Under the pieces are notes generated by a model, which was not told the DNA's origin, made no database searches, and saw nothing but the letters and a program-made list of their open reading frames with translations. Source: a virus. Taken from it: a DNA stretch of 36,392 nucleotides. Position numbers and translations under genes: made by a program. Positions 6,780 through 14,200 of this stretch are shown in pieces (positions within the stretch are counted from its first letter, which is position 1; every line of letters starts with the position of its first letter). Where the stretch lies: the IMG/VR virus record IMGVR_UViG_3300035698_003521, positions 1-36,392 of that record. One strand, written 5' to 3'.

Positions 6780-7415
6780 TTATTTTCCTAACTTTTCTTC
6801 AGCATCCTTATAGAGACTCTGCATATCTATAGATTCTCCCTTAGATCCACGAGTGATAGCAGCAGAATATGAACACATTACTGCTTGCGCACCTTTTGCG
6901 GTATTCTTAAAGTTAGTAGTATGACTTTGACGATAACCCATGTTTCCACCTTCACTAAATGAATCAATGTTAGCACCTGTGAAAATGAACTCCCATCCCA
7001 TTTCTTCTTCTAGATTCTTAATTTGGGATTTAATATCTTCTAGTTTATATTCTTTTGATGCATTCTCAAGACCATCGGTAGTAACAAGAACCATAACCTT
7101 TCCCGGTTGATCCTTTGGTTTCATATTACCAATTCGACTCTTAATTGCGTTAATAGTTTTACCTATCGCATCTAAAAGTGCAGTCGTCCCTCTTGCGGAG
7201 ATCTTACCACTAAGGGATTTAACATCTTCAATCTTAGCACCATCGTAGATTAATTCGTACTGATCATCAAATGCTGCAACAGTAACAGTCTTCTTTCCTT
7301 TTTCTTTCTTCTGTTCTTCGATTAGTGTATCGAATCCGCCAATAAGGTCTGACATTAAATTACTCATCGATCCACTTCGATCAAGAATAGCAACAATTTC
7401 CACAGACTTTCTCAT
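6780..7415 (-). CDS. von Willebrand factor A domain protein, 211 aa
   Basis: A stand-alone VWA domain filling nearly the whole protein. The metal-ion-dependent adhesion site is intact: DRSGSM (D12, S14, S16), GTTALLDA (T77/T78) and TTDGLEN (D114). There is no signal peptide or membrane helix, so it is cytoplasmic and probably binds a protein ligand through the bound metal. A Gly/Ser-containing C-terminal segment (about 150-195) follows. It sits 3 bases from the macrodomain-like gene and directly before the SSB gene promoter, in an operon of replication genes. The ligand is unknown; cytoplasmic VWA proteins often pair with AAA+ ATPases or nucleotide-signal proteins. Confidence 0.88.
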   Translation of the reverse strand: MRKSVEIVAILDRSGSMSNLMSDLIGGFDTLIEEQKKEKGKKTVTVAAFDDQYELIYDGAKIEDVKSLSGKISARGTTALLDAIGKTINAIKSRIGNMKPKDQPGKVMVLVTTDGLENASKEYKLEDIKSQIKNLEEEMGWEFIFTGANIDSFSEGGNMGYRQSHTTNFKNTAKGAQAVMCSYSAAITRGSKGESIDMQSLYKDAEEKLGK

Positions 7416-7418
7416 AAC

Positions 7419-8036
7419 TTACTCCTTTTCATACTCTATAGTAGACGTAACACTCATAGAAACCTTTTCGCATTCTTGTTCTATTTGAGATGTTACTAGA
7501 AAAACTTCGTTTGGTAAATACTTATTTAAAATATTTTTAATTCTTACTTCATGTTCGGAATTTTCAGGAACATTGAATGCATCCCAAGGCAAAACAACAT
7601 TAGAAAGTTTATACCACTTAATGACCTCATCTAATTTCCTACAAGCAAATTCTATAATATCACTTCTAGGGTATAGCATCCATCCGGGAACCAGTGTTTG
7701 TTTTTGGTTGCTTAGTAGATGAGGAAGAATATATTTTTCTCTATTTTCGAGTCTAATTGATTGTGCAGAGGGTGTGATAGGAAACGTTGATAGTTTACAA
7801 GGTTTTTTTGTTCCTTGCACAGAATGGAACATAAATGGACAACCACCATATATCTCAACAACATTTCCCATTTCTTGGTCAAGATTTGGGATTCTCTTAA
7901 AGAATTGTGAAATCGTTGTCTTTTTACTAGTATCAATACAAAGAGTTCCATCCTTCTTTAAAAACTGACTACAAGGAAGGACAACCAAATCAAATTGATT
8001 GATATTTTCTAAAATGTTTGTTTTTATTTCTCTCAT
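7419..8036 (-). CDS. macrodomain-like protein (ADP-ribose-binding fold, tentative)
   Basis: The pattern fits a macro (Appr-1''-p) fold: strand LVVLPCSQFLKKDGTL (16-32), a region before FPxTP (FPITP, 85-89), and VVLPWDAFNVPENSEHEVRIKNIL (147-170). The last block resembles the macrodomain block ending strand-P-x-x-G-x-G-x-L-x-W-x-x-V. The canonical catalytic or ligand glycines are poorly conserved (DAFN in place of GxG), so ADP-ribose hydrolysis is uncertain. The start ATG overlaps the stop of the upstream ThyX-like gene (ATGA). It is adjacent to a VWA gene. It might bind ADP-ribose, NAD-derived nucleotides or nucleic acid. Confidence 0.5.
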   Translation of the reverse strand: MREIKTNILENINQFDLVVLPCSQFLKKDGTLCIDTSKKTTISQFFKRIPNLDQEMGNVVEIYGGCPFMFHSVQGTKKPCKLSTFPITPSAQSIRLENREKYILPHLLSNQKQTLVPGWMLYPRSDIIEFACRKLDEVIKWYKLSNVVLPWDAFNVPENSEHEVRIKNILNKYLPNEVFLVTSQIEQECEKVSMSVTSTIEYEKE

Positions 8037-8674
8037 ATATTTTTCTCCATTTCAGTACATGGTATATCGAATAAGTTAGGACAAAGTTCACTCACTTTAC
8101 TTAGGATATGTTCATTTATAACACCAAAGTCCTTATCGGGAACAGATGAATATCCAGAAAAGTAATCTAACCACTTTTTTATAGTCCCACTTACAATTAT
8201 TTCAGTACAAACAGATAATGGAAGAACACTTTTTGCATCATTAAGAGAAACACCTAATGCTAAAAGTCTATTGAAATGATCTTCTGCATAAATCATTGAA
8301 TGTTCCCATAATTCATAAATAGATGCTAAATGTTGATTCTTGCATTCTTCTCTATTTGGAATATACTCTGGTTTGACGACGTAAATCTCTTCACCGTATC
8401 TTACATTCTCAGGTTCGCATTCTGAGATATGTAGTCCAAGATTGCTGAATCTATCACAAATTCTCTTGGAAGATTTTACTGAAATGGAAATATATTCATG
8501 ATTAAGTAAATGATTCATATCTTGATCTTCTGGAATATTCCTTAGAAATACCCTTGAATGAAGAAGATTCTTTGGGAAATTTGGTGCGAGATATCTTTTC
8601 GAAATCTCGTAAATGTTTTTCTCAATATTTTCTGAATGAGAAAGAATTTCTACTTTTTGCTCCAAAACTATCAT
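8033..8674 (-). CDS. ThyX-fold protein, degenerate (flavin-dependent thymidylate synthase-like)
   Basis: The start is taken as ATG 8674, with AAGGAGG six bases upstream; the longer TTG start at 8680 abuts the ribosome site. The ThyX framework is visible: NHEYISISVKS (58-68), then a segment ending VRYGEEIYVVKPEYIP (91-106), and a C-terminal part LLALGVSLNDAKSVLPLSVCT (137-157) and KWLDYF (167-172) matching ThyX SGVPREVARIVLPLNLYT and MNFL. The catalytic signature RHRxxSxNxxSxRY is replaced by GLHISECEPENVRY (80-93): the RHR and the key Ser are lost. The dUMP-binding Arg after the later block is also missing. It is probably an inactive paralogue with a binding role. It is the first gene of the minus operon. 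Confidence 0.58.
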   Translation of the reverse strand: MIVLEQKVEILSHSENIEKNIYEISKRYLAPNFPKNLLHSRVFLRNIPEDQDMNHLLNHEYISISVKSSKRICDRFSNLGLHISECEPENVRYGEEIYVVKPEYIPNREECKNQHLASIYELWEHSMIYAEDHFNRLLALGVSLNDAKSVLPLSVCTEIIVSGTIKKWLDYFSGYSSVPDKDFGVINEHILSKVSELCPNLFDIPCTEMEKNI

Positions 8675-8700
8675 TGTCAACCTCCTTAGTCGATGAAAGA

Positions 8701-8728
8701 ATTATACATCATAAAATCCATTTGTCAA
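8701..8728 (-). promoter_or_regulatory. consensus sigma70 promoter for the minus-strand operon
   Basis: On the minus strand TTGACA (8723-8728) and TATAAT (8701-8706) are both perfect, separated by 16 bases. The leader to the ATG at 8674 is about 25 bases and contains AAGGAGG. It is the mirror of the plus-strand promoter at 8850-8877 and shares the central dyad region with it, so it is a strong early promoter that may be co-regulated. Confidence 0.88.
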
Positions 8729-8753
8729 GAATAAAATTGAAATAAAGCCCAAA

Positions 8754-8823
8754 ATAGCTTATTTTTCTTCAGAAAGCTAGAATCTAGCTAGAATTAAGCT
8801 ATAGCTATAGCCTTTAAGCTAGA
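8754..8823. promoter_or_regulatory. AGCT-repeat dyad region between divergent promoters (operator candidate)
   Basis: Six AGCT cores at 8756, 8775, 8786, 8797, 8803 and 8817. It includes a 14-bp perfect palindrome GCTATAGCTATAGC (8798-8811), a 10-bp palindrome TCTAGCTAGA (8783-8792) and a direct repeat AAGCTAGA (8774-8781 and 8816-8823). Three cores are spaced 11 bp apart, so they lie on one face of the helix. The block sits midway between the two -35 boxes. An operator for a repressor/activator or part of a replication origin are both possible. Confidence 0.6.
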
Positions 8824-8849
8824 TATTATCTTTGAAAAGGGAAAAGTAC

Positions 8850-8877
8850 TTGACAAACGTTTTAAATCTAGTATAAT
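8850..8877 (+). promoter_or_regulatory. consensus sigma70 promoter for the replisome operon
   Basis: TTGACA (8850-8855) and TATAAT (8872-8877) with a 16-base spacer, both perfect. The RuvC-like gene starts at 8896 after GAAAGGAG. This is a strong host-type early promoter likely reading into the replication operon. Confidence 0.9.
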
Positions 8878-8895
8878 TGGTAGAAAGGAGAAAAG

Positions 8896-9693
8896 ATGCT
8901 CAGAATCATGGTTATCGATGGGAGTCTGAAGAATTCAGGGATTTGTGTTGCTGAATTAGATTTCCAAGAGAGATACAAAGAAGATCTATTAAAATTAATG
9001 CTAGGGGAGAATCCTGCTGGTGATGAGTTTTATAAGTCCTTCAATCTCATTGATTTATTTGATATTTCTCTAAATAAAGAGAATGAGAAGATTCTAGCAA
9101 AATCCAGAAAGAACCAGAGAGAATCATTGAAAGAAGAAAAGTATCCATCTTATATTGATTGTCGAGATGAACAATCGTGTTTTACGCATAAGATCACTCA
9201 TCAAGTTGATTCGATGATCTCTTTATGTGAGCATCATAAACCTAGTCTGGTGTTAATTGAGGACTATTCTTTTGGAACTCAAGGGAGTAGTATTGCTCAA
9301 CTCGCAGAATTCAAAGGACATTTAAGAACTGAATTAGATAAGATGCTTATTTCTGGATTTATAGATTTATATCAATTCCTTCCTATCGGATCTTGTAAAA
9401 AGGTAGGTGCTAGGAATGGTGCTGCAACTAAAGAGTTAGTTTGTAAGGAAATGTTAAGGTATGGAAAGAGTTTTGACCCAAAGAAGGAGAATGACATTGC
9501 AGATGCATATTGCTTATCTATATCCGTATTTTTATCCATATTTCATAGATTATTTCCATTTGATTTCGATGATAGGATCAAATCTGTAAAATATAAAGAG
9601 AAACAAGTTTTAAGAAAATACCAAGAAAGTTTAAAATTGATTGCTAATAGAATTGGCACAGATAAAGAGATTGCTGAATGTTTAATTTCATAG
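8896..9693 (+). CDS. RuvC-like/RNase H-fold nuclease (Holliday junction resolvase candidate)
   Basis: An RNase H-fold nuclease. Acidic catalytic residues are spaced as in RuvC-like resolvases: VIDGSLKNSG (D8) on the first strand, VLIEDYSFGTQG (E122) and KKENDIADAYCL (D200, D203). An insertion at about residues 25-100 and a Lys-rich C-terminal extension (about 225-265) make it longer than bacterial RuvC. T4 uses gp49 (endonuclease VII) instead, so this phage probably resolves recombination junctions with a different enzyme. First gene of the plus-strand operon, overlapping the next gene by 16 bases. Junction cleavage is inferred from the fold; a general DNA nuclease is the alternative. Confidence 0.72.
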   Translation: MLRIMVIDGSLKNSGICVAELDFQERYKEDLLKLMLGENPAGDEFYKSFNLIDLFDISLNKENEKILAKSRKNQRESLKEEKYPSYIDCRDEQSCFTHKITHQVDSMISLCEHHKPSLVLIEDYSFGTQGSSIAQLAEFKGHLRTELDKMLISGFIDLYQFLPIGSCKKVGARNGAATKELVCKEMLRYGKSFDPKKENDIADAYCLSISVFLSIFHRLFPFDFDDRIKSVKYKEKQVLRKYQESLKLIANRIGTDKEIAECLIS

Positions 9694-10313
9694 AACTTAT
9701 AGATGATGATTATAATAATAATGAGATAGAAACTTTATATGGTTATCATAAAGTGATAAGTTCTGCGAGAGATGCAATTGCTTCGTTGGTTGCTTTTTCT
9801 CCTACCGAAGAAATAATAAGAACCCAATTGACAAGATTATTGGATGATGATATAAGAAAAAGATATTTCAATAAGATGGAAGATGTTTTATTATTTTATG
9901 ATTTGAGTTCTGAGATTTTTATATTAAATACAATATGTATCCTTATAGATGATTTAGAGAAAGAAAATCTCTTTAAAAAACTCTGCGATGATATTTGTGA
10001 TAAGAATAAATTCAAAAGAAAGAAGTATAAAAAATACTTAAAGTCCTTAATTTATGATATGATAAATAAAAATTTTGAGAAAGTTCTTGACAATTTGGTA
10101 TGGAGCTTGTATAATACACATGTACAAAAGAAACATCACTGGAAATTCATAAGTATGGTACTATCTGATTTATGTTGTGGGTTTCCAAAATGTGAGATCT
10201 ATTATAATGAATCTAAAGAGAATATATCGATAACTTATCAAAAACATTCTGATTCGATTTTTAATGATGTTTTAACAATTCAGTATTTTATGGAAGGAAA
10301 CAACGATGCGTGA
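9678..10313 (+). CDS. unknown protein, 211 aa
   Basis: Not recognised. It is a charged, mostly helical protein with an acidic N-terminus (IELIDDDYNNNEIETLYGYHK), a Lys-rich middle (NKFKRKKYKKYLKSLIYDMINK, about residues 112-133) and a Cys-containing region (SDLCCGFPKCEIYY, about 164-177). There is no membrane segment or nucleotide-binding motif. It overlaps both neighbours (16 bases upstream, 8 bases downstream), so it is translationally coupled with the RuvC-like gene. Its place before the polymerase gene suggests a replication accessory factor, but nothing in the sequence defines it; I see no resemblance to gp62 or gp59 strong enough to name it. Confidence 0.65.
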   Translation: MFNFIELIDDDYNNNEIETLYGYHKVISSARDAIASLVAFSPTEEIIRTQLTRLLDDDIRKRYFNKMEDVLLFYDLSSEIFILNTICILIDDLEKENLFKKLCDDICDKNKFKRKKYKKYLKSLIYDMINKNFEKVLDNLVWSLYNTHVQKKHHWKFISMVLSDLCCGFPKCEIYYNESKENISITYQKHSDSIFNDVLTIQYFMEGNNDA

Positions 10314-10848
10314 GATTTATGATGAATTTTCAATTATGTCAAGTTTGGTAAGAGTAGAACCTACCTCGAATATTCGGTTTATTGCCGAAGAGTTACGAAG
10401 ATATGGGATTAGAACAAATAACAGGAACAATAAGGACAAGATAATTTTTTATCAATCTGCTCATTTGATTTTAAAATTTAATCCACCTATCGAAGACGAA
10501 GAAACTGGAAAACCAGAATTTGCTATTGTTGGTTTCAAAGATCTTTTTCATATCATCGGAAAGAATGATGATGGTGTAGATGATCAAGATATTGTTCGCG
10601 TATGGAACATTGCAGACAAACTAGAGAAAAGAAAGATGGTTAAGATTCTAGGTACAAGTAATCATGCCCTACAATCAGATGAAGAACCTAACCTTCCTAA
10701 AGTATTTGCAAACCTACATCACATACACCGCAATGATAAGGATATTGAAAATTATAATTATAAGAGTAAATTTGCAACTAATAAGTTGTACAATATAAGT
10801 AATGGTAGAATTCTTTATGGTGTTTCTGATTTCTTTGTACTGGCATAA
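10306..10848 (+). CDS. unknown protein, 180 aa
   Basis: Not recognised. It appears to be a mixed alpha/beta protein with the segments NIRFIAEELRRYGIRT (23-38), HLILKFNPP (52-60) and FAIVGFKDLFHIIGK (72-86). The middle (IVRVWNIADKLEKRKMVKILG) looks helical and basic. No catalytic motif or membrane helix is seen. It overlaps the preceding gene by 8 bases and is followed after 2 bases by the next gene, so the three genes 9678-11255 form one translational unit just ahead of the DNA polymerase. A replication or nucleotide-metabolism accessory role is possible by position only. Confidence 0.65.
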   Translation: MREIYDEFSIMSSLVRVEPTSNIRFIAEELRRYGIRTNNRNNKDKIIFYQSAHLILKFNPPIEDEETGKPEFAIVGFKDLFHIIGKNDDGVDDQDIVRVWNIADKLEKRKMVKILGTSNHALQSDEEPNLPKVFANLHHIHRNDKDIENYNYKSKFATNKLYNISNGRILYGVSDFFVLA

Positions 10849-10850
10849 TA

Positions 10851-11255
10851 ATGACAAAAGATCAACCACAAGAACTTAAAAAAGATAAAGATCAAGAAAG
10901 ACTTGATCATCTTTACGAGTTATTTCTAGAAATATGTGATCAGATGATAGAGGAATCATATATTATTACTGATGGTGTAATAGTTTCCTCTGTTGTTATG
11001 GATAAGAGAGTTGGCCATTTGCTTTCTAGAAAAATGAAATTGAGATATGGTAAAGAATGGGGAGTTTATACGATCTCCGAAGCAATCAAATATGCCCATA
11101 AAGTTGGATATGATACTGCCTTGATGGAATTGTATAGAAAATCGCGGCAAGAGGTTACACCAGAAACTGATTCTGGTATAGAGGGAGATGAGAGTAATGG
11201 AGAAGATTCGGAACTTCGCGAACGTGAACTTCAATCGGAAGAGGAATCAAGTTGA
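10851..11255 (+). CDS. unknown protein with acidic tail, 134 aa
   Basis: Not recognised. The first ~20 residues are highly charged (Lys/Asp/Glu). A helical centre follows (LDHLYELFLEICDQMIEES, then VGHLLSRKMKLRYGKEWGVYTISEAIKYAHK), and the last ~35 residues are strongly acidic and disordered-looking (EGDESNGEDSELRERE...EEESS). The gene overlaps the 5' end of the DNA polymerase gene by about 59 bases in another frame, and that overlap encodes the acidic tail. Such overlap suggests co-ordinated translation with the polymerase. The acidic tail could mimic DNA or dock onto a DNA-binding partner. Confidence 0.6.
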   Translation: MTKDQPQELKKDKDQERLDHLYELFLEICDQMIEESYIITDGVIVSSVVMDKRVGHLLSRKMKLRYGKEWGVYTISEAIKYAHKVGYDTALMELYRKSRQEVTPETDSGIEGDESNGEDSELRERELQSEEESS

Positions 11256-14200
11256 TTATACTTATTATGAAAAAGAATCCGGTAAATGGGTAAGAAAAGA
11301 AGGAACATATTATATTGAAAATGAAGTATTTGTTCCAAATCAAAATGCTGTTAAATCTTTTCGTGATTCTAAATTAAAGGATCATGGATCTGGATTTAAA
11401 TGCGATGTCTACGGAAATCCTATCTTAGAACCCGTGTGTACAAAGTTTTATGATAAGAATACACTCCCACCAAATGTAAAAAATTGTCCAAAACGTTTTG
11501 GGTTTGATATCAAACCGGAAGTTAAGTTTCTTTCTGAGAAGATGGAATTTGATGAAGAGAACGATGAGATCCCACCACTTCGTATTCAGTATATGGATAT
11601 CGAAACCATTGTAGATGATGGACCATTCTTAGAGGGGTGGTCAGTTGGACCAGATCGTTATGGGTATGATCGCGGCGGCATTCTTCTCATCTCCACATAC
11701 GATAATTATGATGATAAAGTAATCGTCTTTGGCGCACAACCTATCGCAGATCATAATTTCCAAAAGGGTTTGAATGTCGAATATATCCTTTGTCGAGATG
11801 AAGCAGATATTATCAAACAATATATGCAATATCTATATAATACAGATCCAGATATTATTTCTGGATGGAACTGCTTAGAAGAAAATCAAACAGTTTGGTT
11901 GGGTGATAGAATCGTTAAAATTAAGAATATTGATCTAAAATCAAAAAATAATAAAAATATACCACTTATAACCTCCGGTAATATCATAAATAAACACGAG
12001 TATACTGGAGAAAAAATTATGTATAAAATCAAAACATCTATTGGTAAAGAATTAAATTGCTCTATTGATCATAAGCACTTTGTTCGTATAAAGGACAAAT
12101 CTCAATATAAGAACTTAAAATCTATGAATCAAAATGAAGAATTGGAAATGACAACAAAAGAAATTATGGATGTGTGTGACGATAAAGATTTGTACCTTGA
12201 GTTTATATTCAATAAGAATAATAACCAAGATACAACGTGGAGGGATTTATTTTCTTCACAATCATTCTGGGATAGACTTATTTCTAATCCATTAATAGAT
12301 TTTCCTGTAAAAAATAAAATGATAATCAATTTAGTAAGATGTGATAGAGAGATTAAACAAGATTATTGTTGGGGCAAGTGTTTTTGGAAGAAGTCTTTTG
12401 AGTGGAACTACAAAAGAAATGTTCATTTGTTGGATGATTATGATATCAAGACAGAAATATTAAACTATGATGTTTTTGATTTTACTTTTAGGAAGAGAAG
12501 ATATTCTATTAAATTGGATGATAAGATTACAAACGATCTTTTAAAGTTTATTGGGTTTATTTTTACTGATGGTAGTTGGGATCATAAACGAAATACATGT
12601 TCCGTCACACAAAAATACAATGATGTTTTAATTGGATATGAGTCTATATTAAAAAAAGAATTCAATCCAAGATCAACAACTGTTAAACAAACAAAAGATG
12701 GTTGTTATATTATGAAGTTTTCGGATTCTTCAATTGCTATTATTTTAAATTTGATATATGAATATAGAGATGAACGATTTTGTAAGAATCCAGAGATAGA
12801 ATCTTTGTCCCTATTGTCTAGGGATCAGTTTGTAAATATGTTTTCTGGAATGGTTGATGGTGACGGTTCTATCCTTGATAATGGTTTATGTCTTTATAAT
12901 TTTGACTGCGCAAAATTTGACTTTTTAAATAATATACATGAACTTCTTTTATGGAATGATGTATTCTCTTATATTAATAAAAATAACGTATATATCCCAT
13001 TTGTTAAAAAGAATAAGTATTTTATCTCGACTATTAGAGACTTGTTGTTTCATAAACCGAGAAAGAATAAATTAGAAGGAATAATATTCAGAGAGAATAA
13101 GAATTCAAAGAATAAGATATTGAATAAATGTTATGATGATAATCACGGATTTATTAAAATATCATCCGTGGAAAAAACACAACATAAAGTGAGAATGTAT
13201 GATATTGAAACATCAAATCATTCATTTTATACCTCTGGGATTAAAACACACAACTGTTATCAATACGATTTTCCATATATCATAAACCGTATTAAGTTCT
13301 TTATTGATACTGGAAGATTCGATAAATCTGCCTTGTTTAATTTTGGAAGAGGTAATGCATTTATTCAGAATAATTATCGCAGATTTTACCTTAATGGTAT
13401 CACGGTTATTGATTATCTTGTACTTTATAAGAAATTTGAGTTAAAACCAAGACGATCCTATAAGTTGTCAGATATTGTTGAAGTAGAAGAAGTTTCTGTT
13501 GATGGACAAGGTAAGATGAAGTATAGTGGTTCTATTCGTGACTTTGCCAATAATGATTGGACAGGATTTGTTAAGTACTGTGTTCAAGACTCAATGTTGG
13601 TAAAACAAATTGAAGATAAGAAGGAATTGATTAATACCTTCACAATGCTTTGTTATATGGCAGGTGTTCCATTTCATCTTGCAATCTCTGGTGAAGTATC
13701 TTGGATGAAAATTCATGATTCCTCAATTTATAGATATTGTCAGGAACATAACAAGGAACTACCAGAGAATGAAGAACCACCAGAAAATCTAGGTAAATTC
13801 GCAGGTGCTTATGTTATGGCTCCAAAAATTGGAGTATATGATTATGTAACTGTATTCGATGTTGCATCTCTATATCCTTCATGTATTCGTGCCTTAAATA
13901 TCTCTACTGACTCTTATCGTGGTCAGATAGTAATGAATAAAGAGGATTTCTCTGTTGGATCTGTGCCAGATCAAAAAGGACCATTCACAATCGAATTTTA
14001 TGATCCTCTCTGGTTATCTCTAGGTGAGTATGAAAAGACACTAATTGAAAGAGAGAATGGTAAGTTACCACCTAATGAAAGAAAAGATCCTAATAGTATA
14101 GGACCATACATAAAGAAATTTAGTACATTTGAAGAGATGCACAAGTTCCTAAAGAAGTTTGATATGTGTATTGCTGCTAATGGATCAATCTTCTCTAAGA

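Noticed and set aside
8680-8680. TTG start at 8680 for the ThyX-like gene
   Set aside because: It directly abuts the AAGGAGG ribosome site with no spacer, whereas the ATG at 8674 has ideal spacing.
8754-8823. CRISPR-like array in the AGCT repeat block
   Set aside because: Repeats are only 8-14 bases, unevenly spaced and with no unique spacers of uniform length; operator or origin is a better reading.
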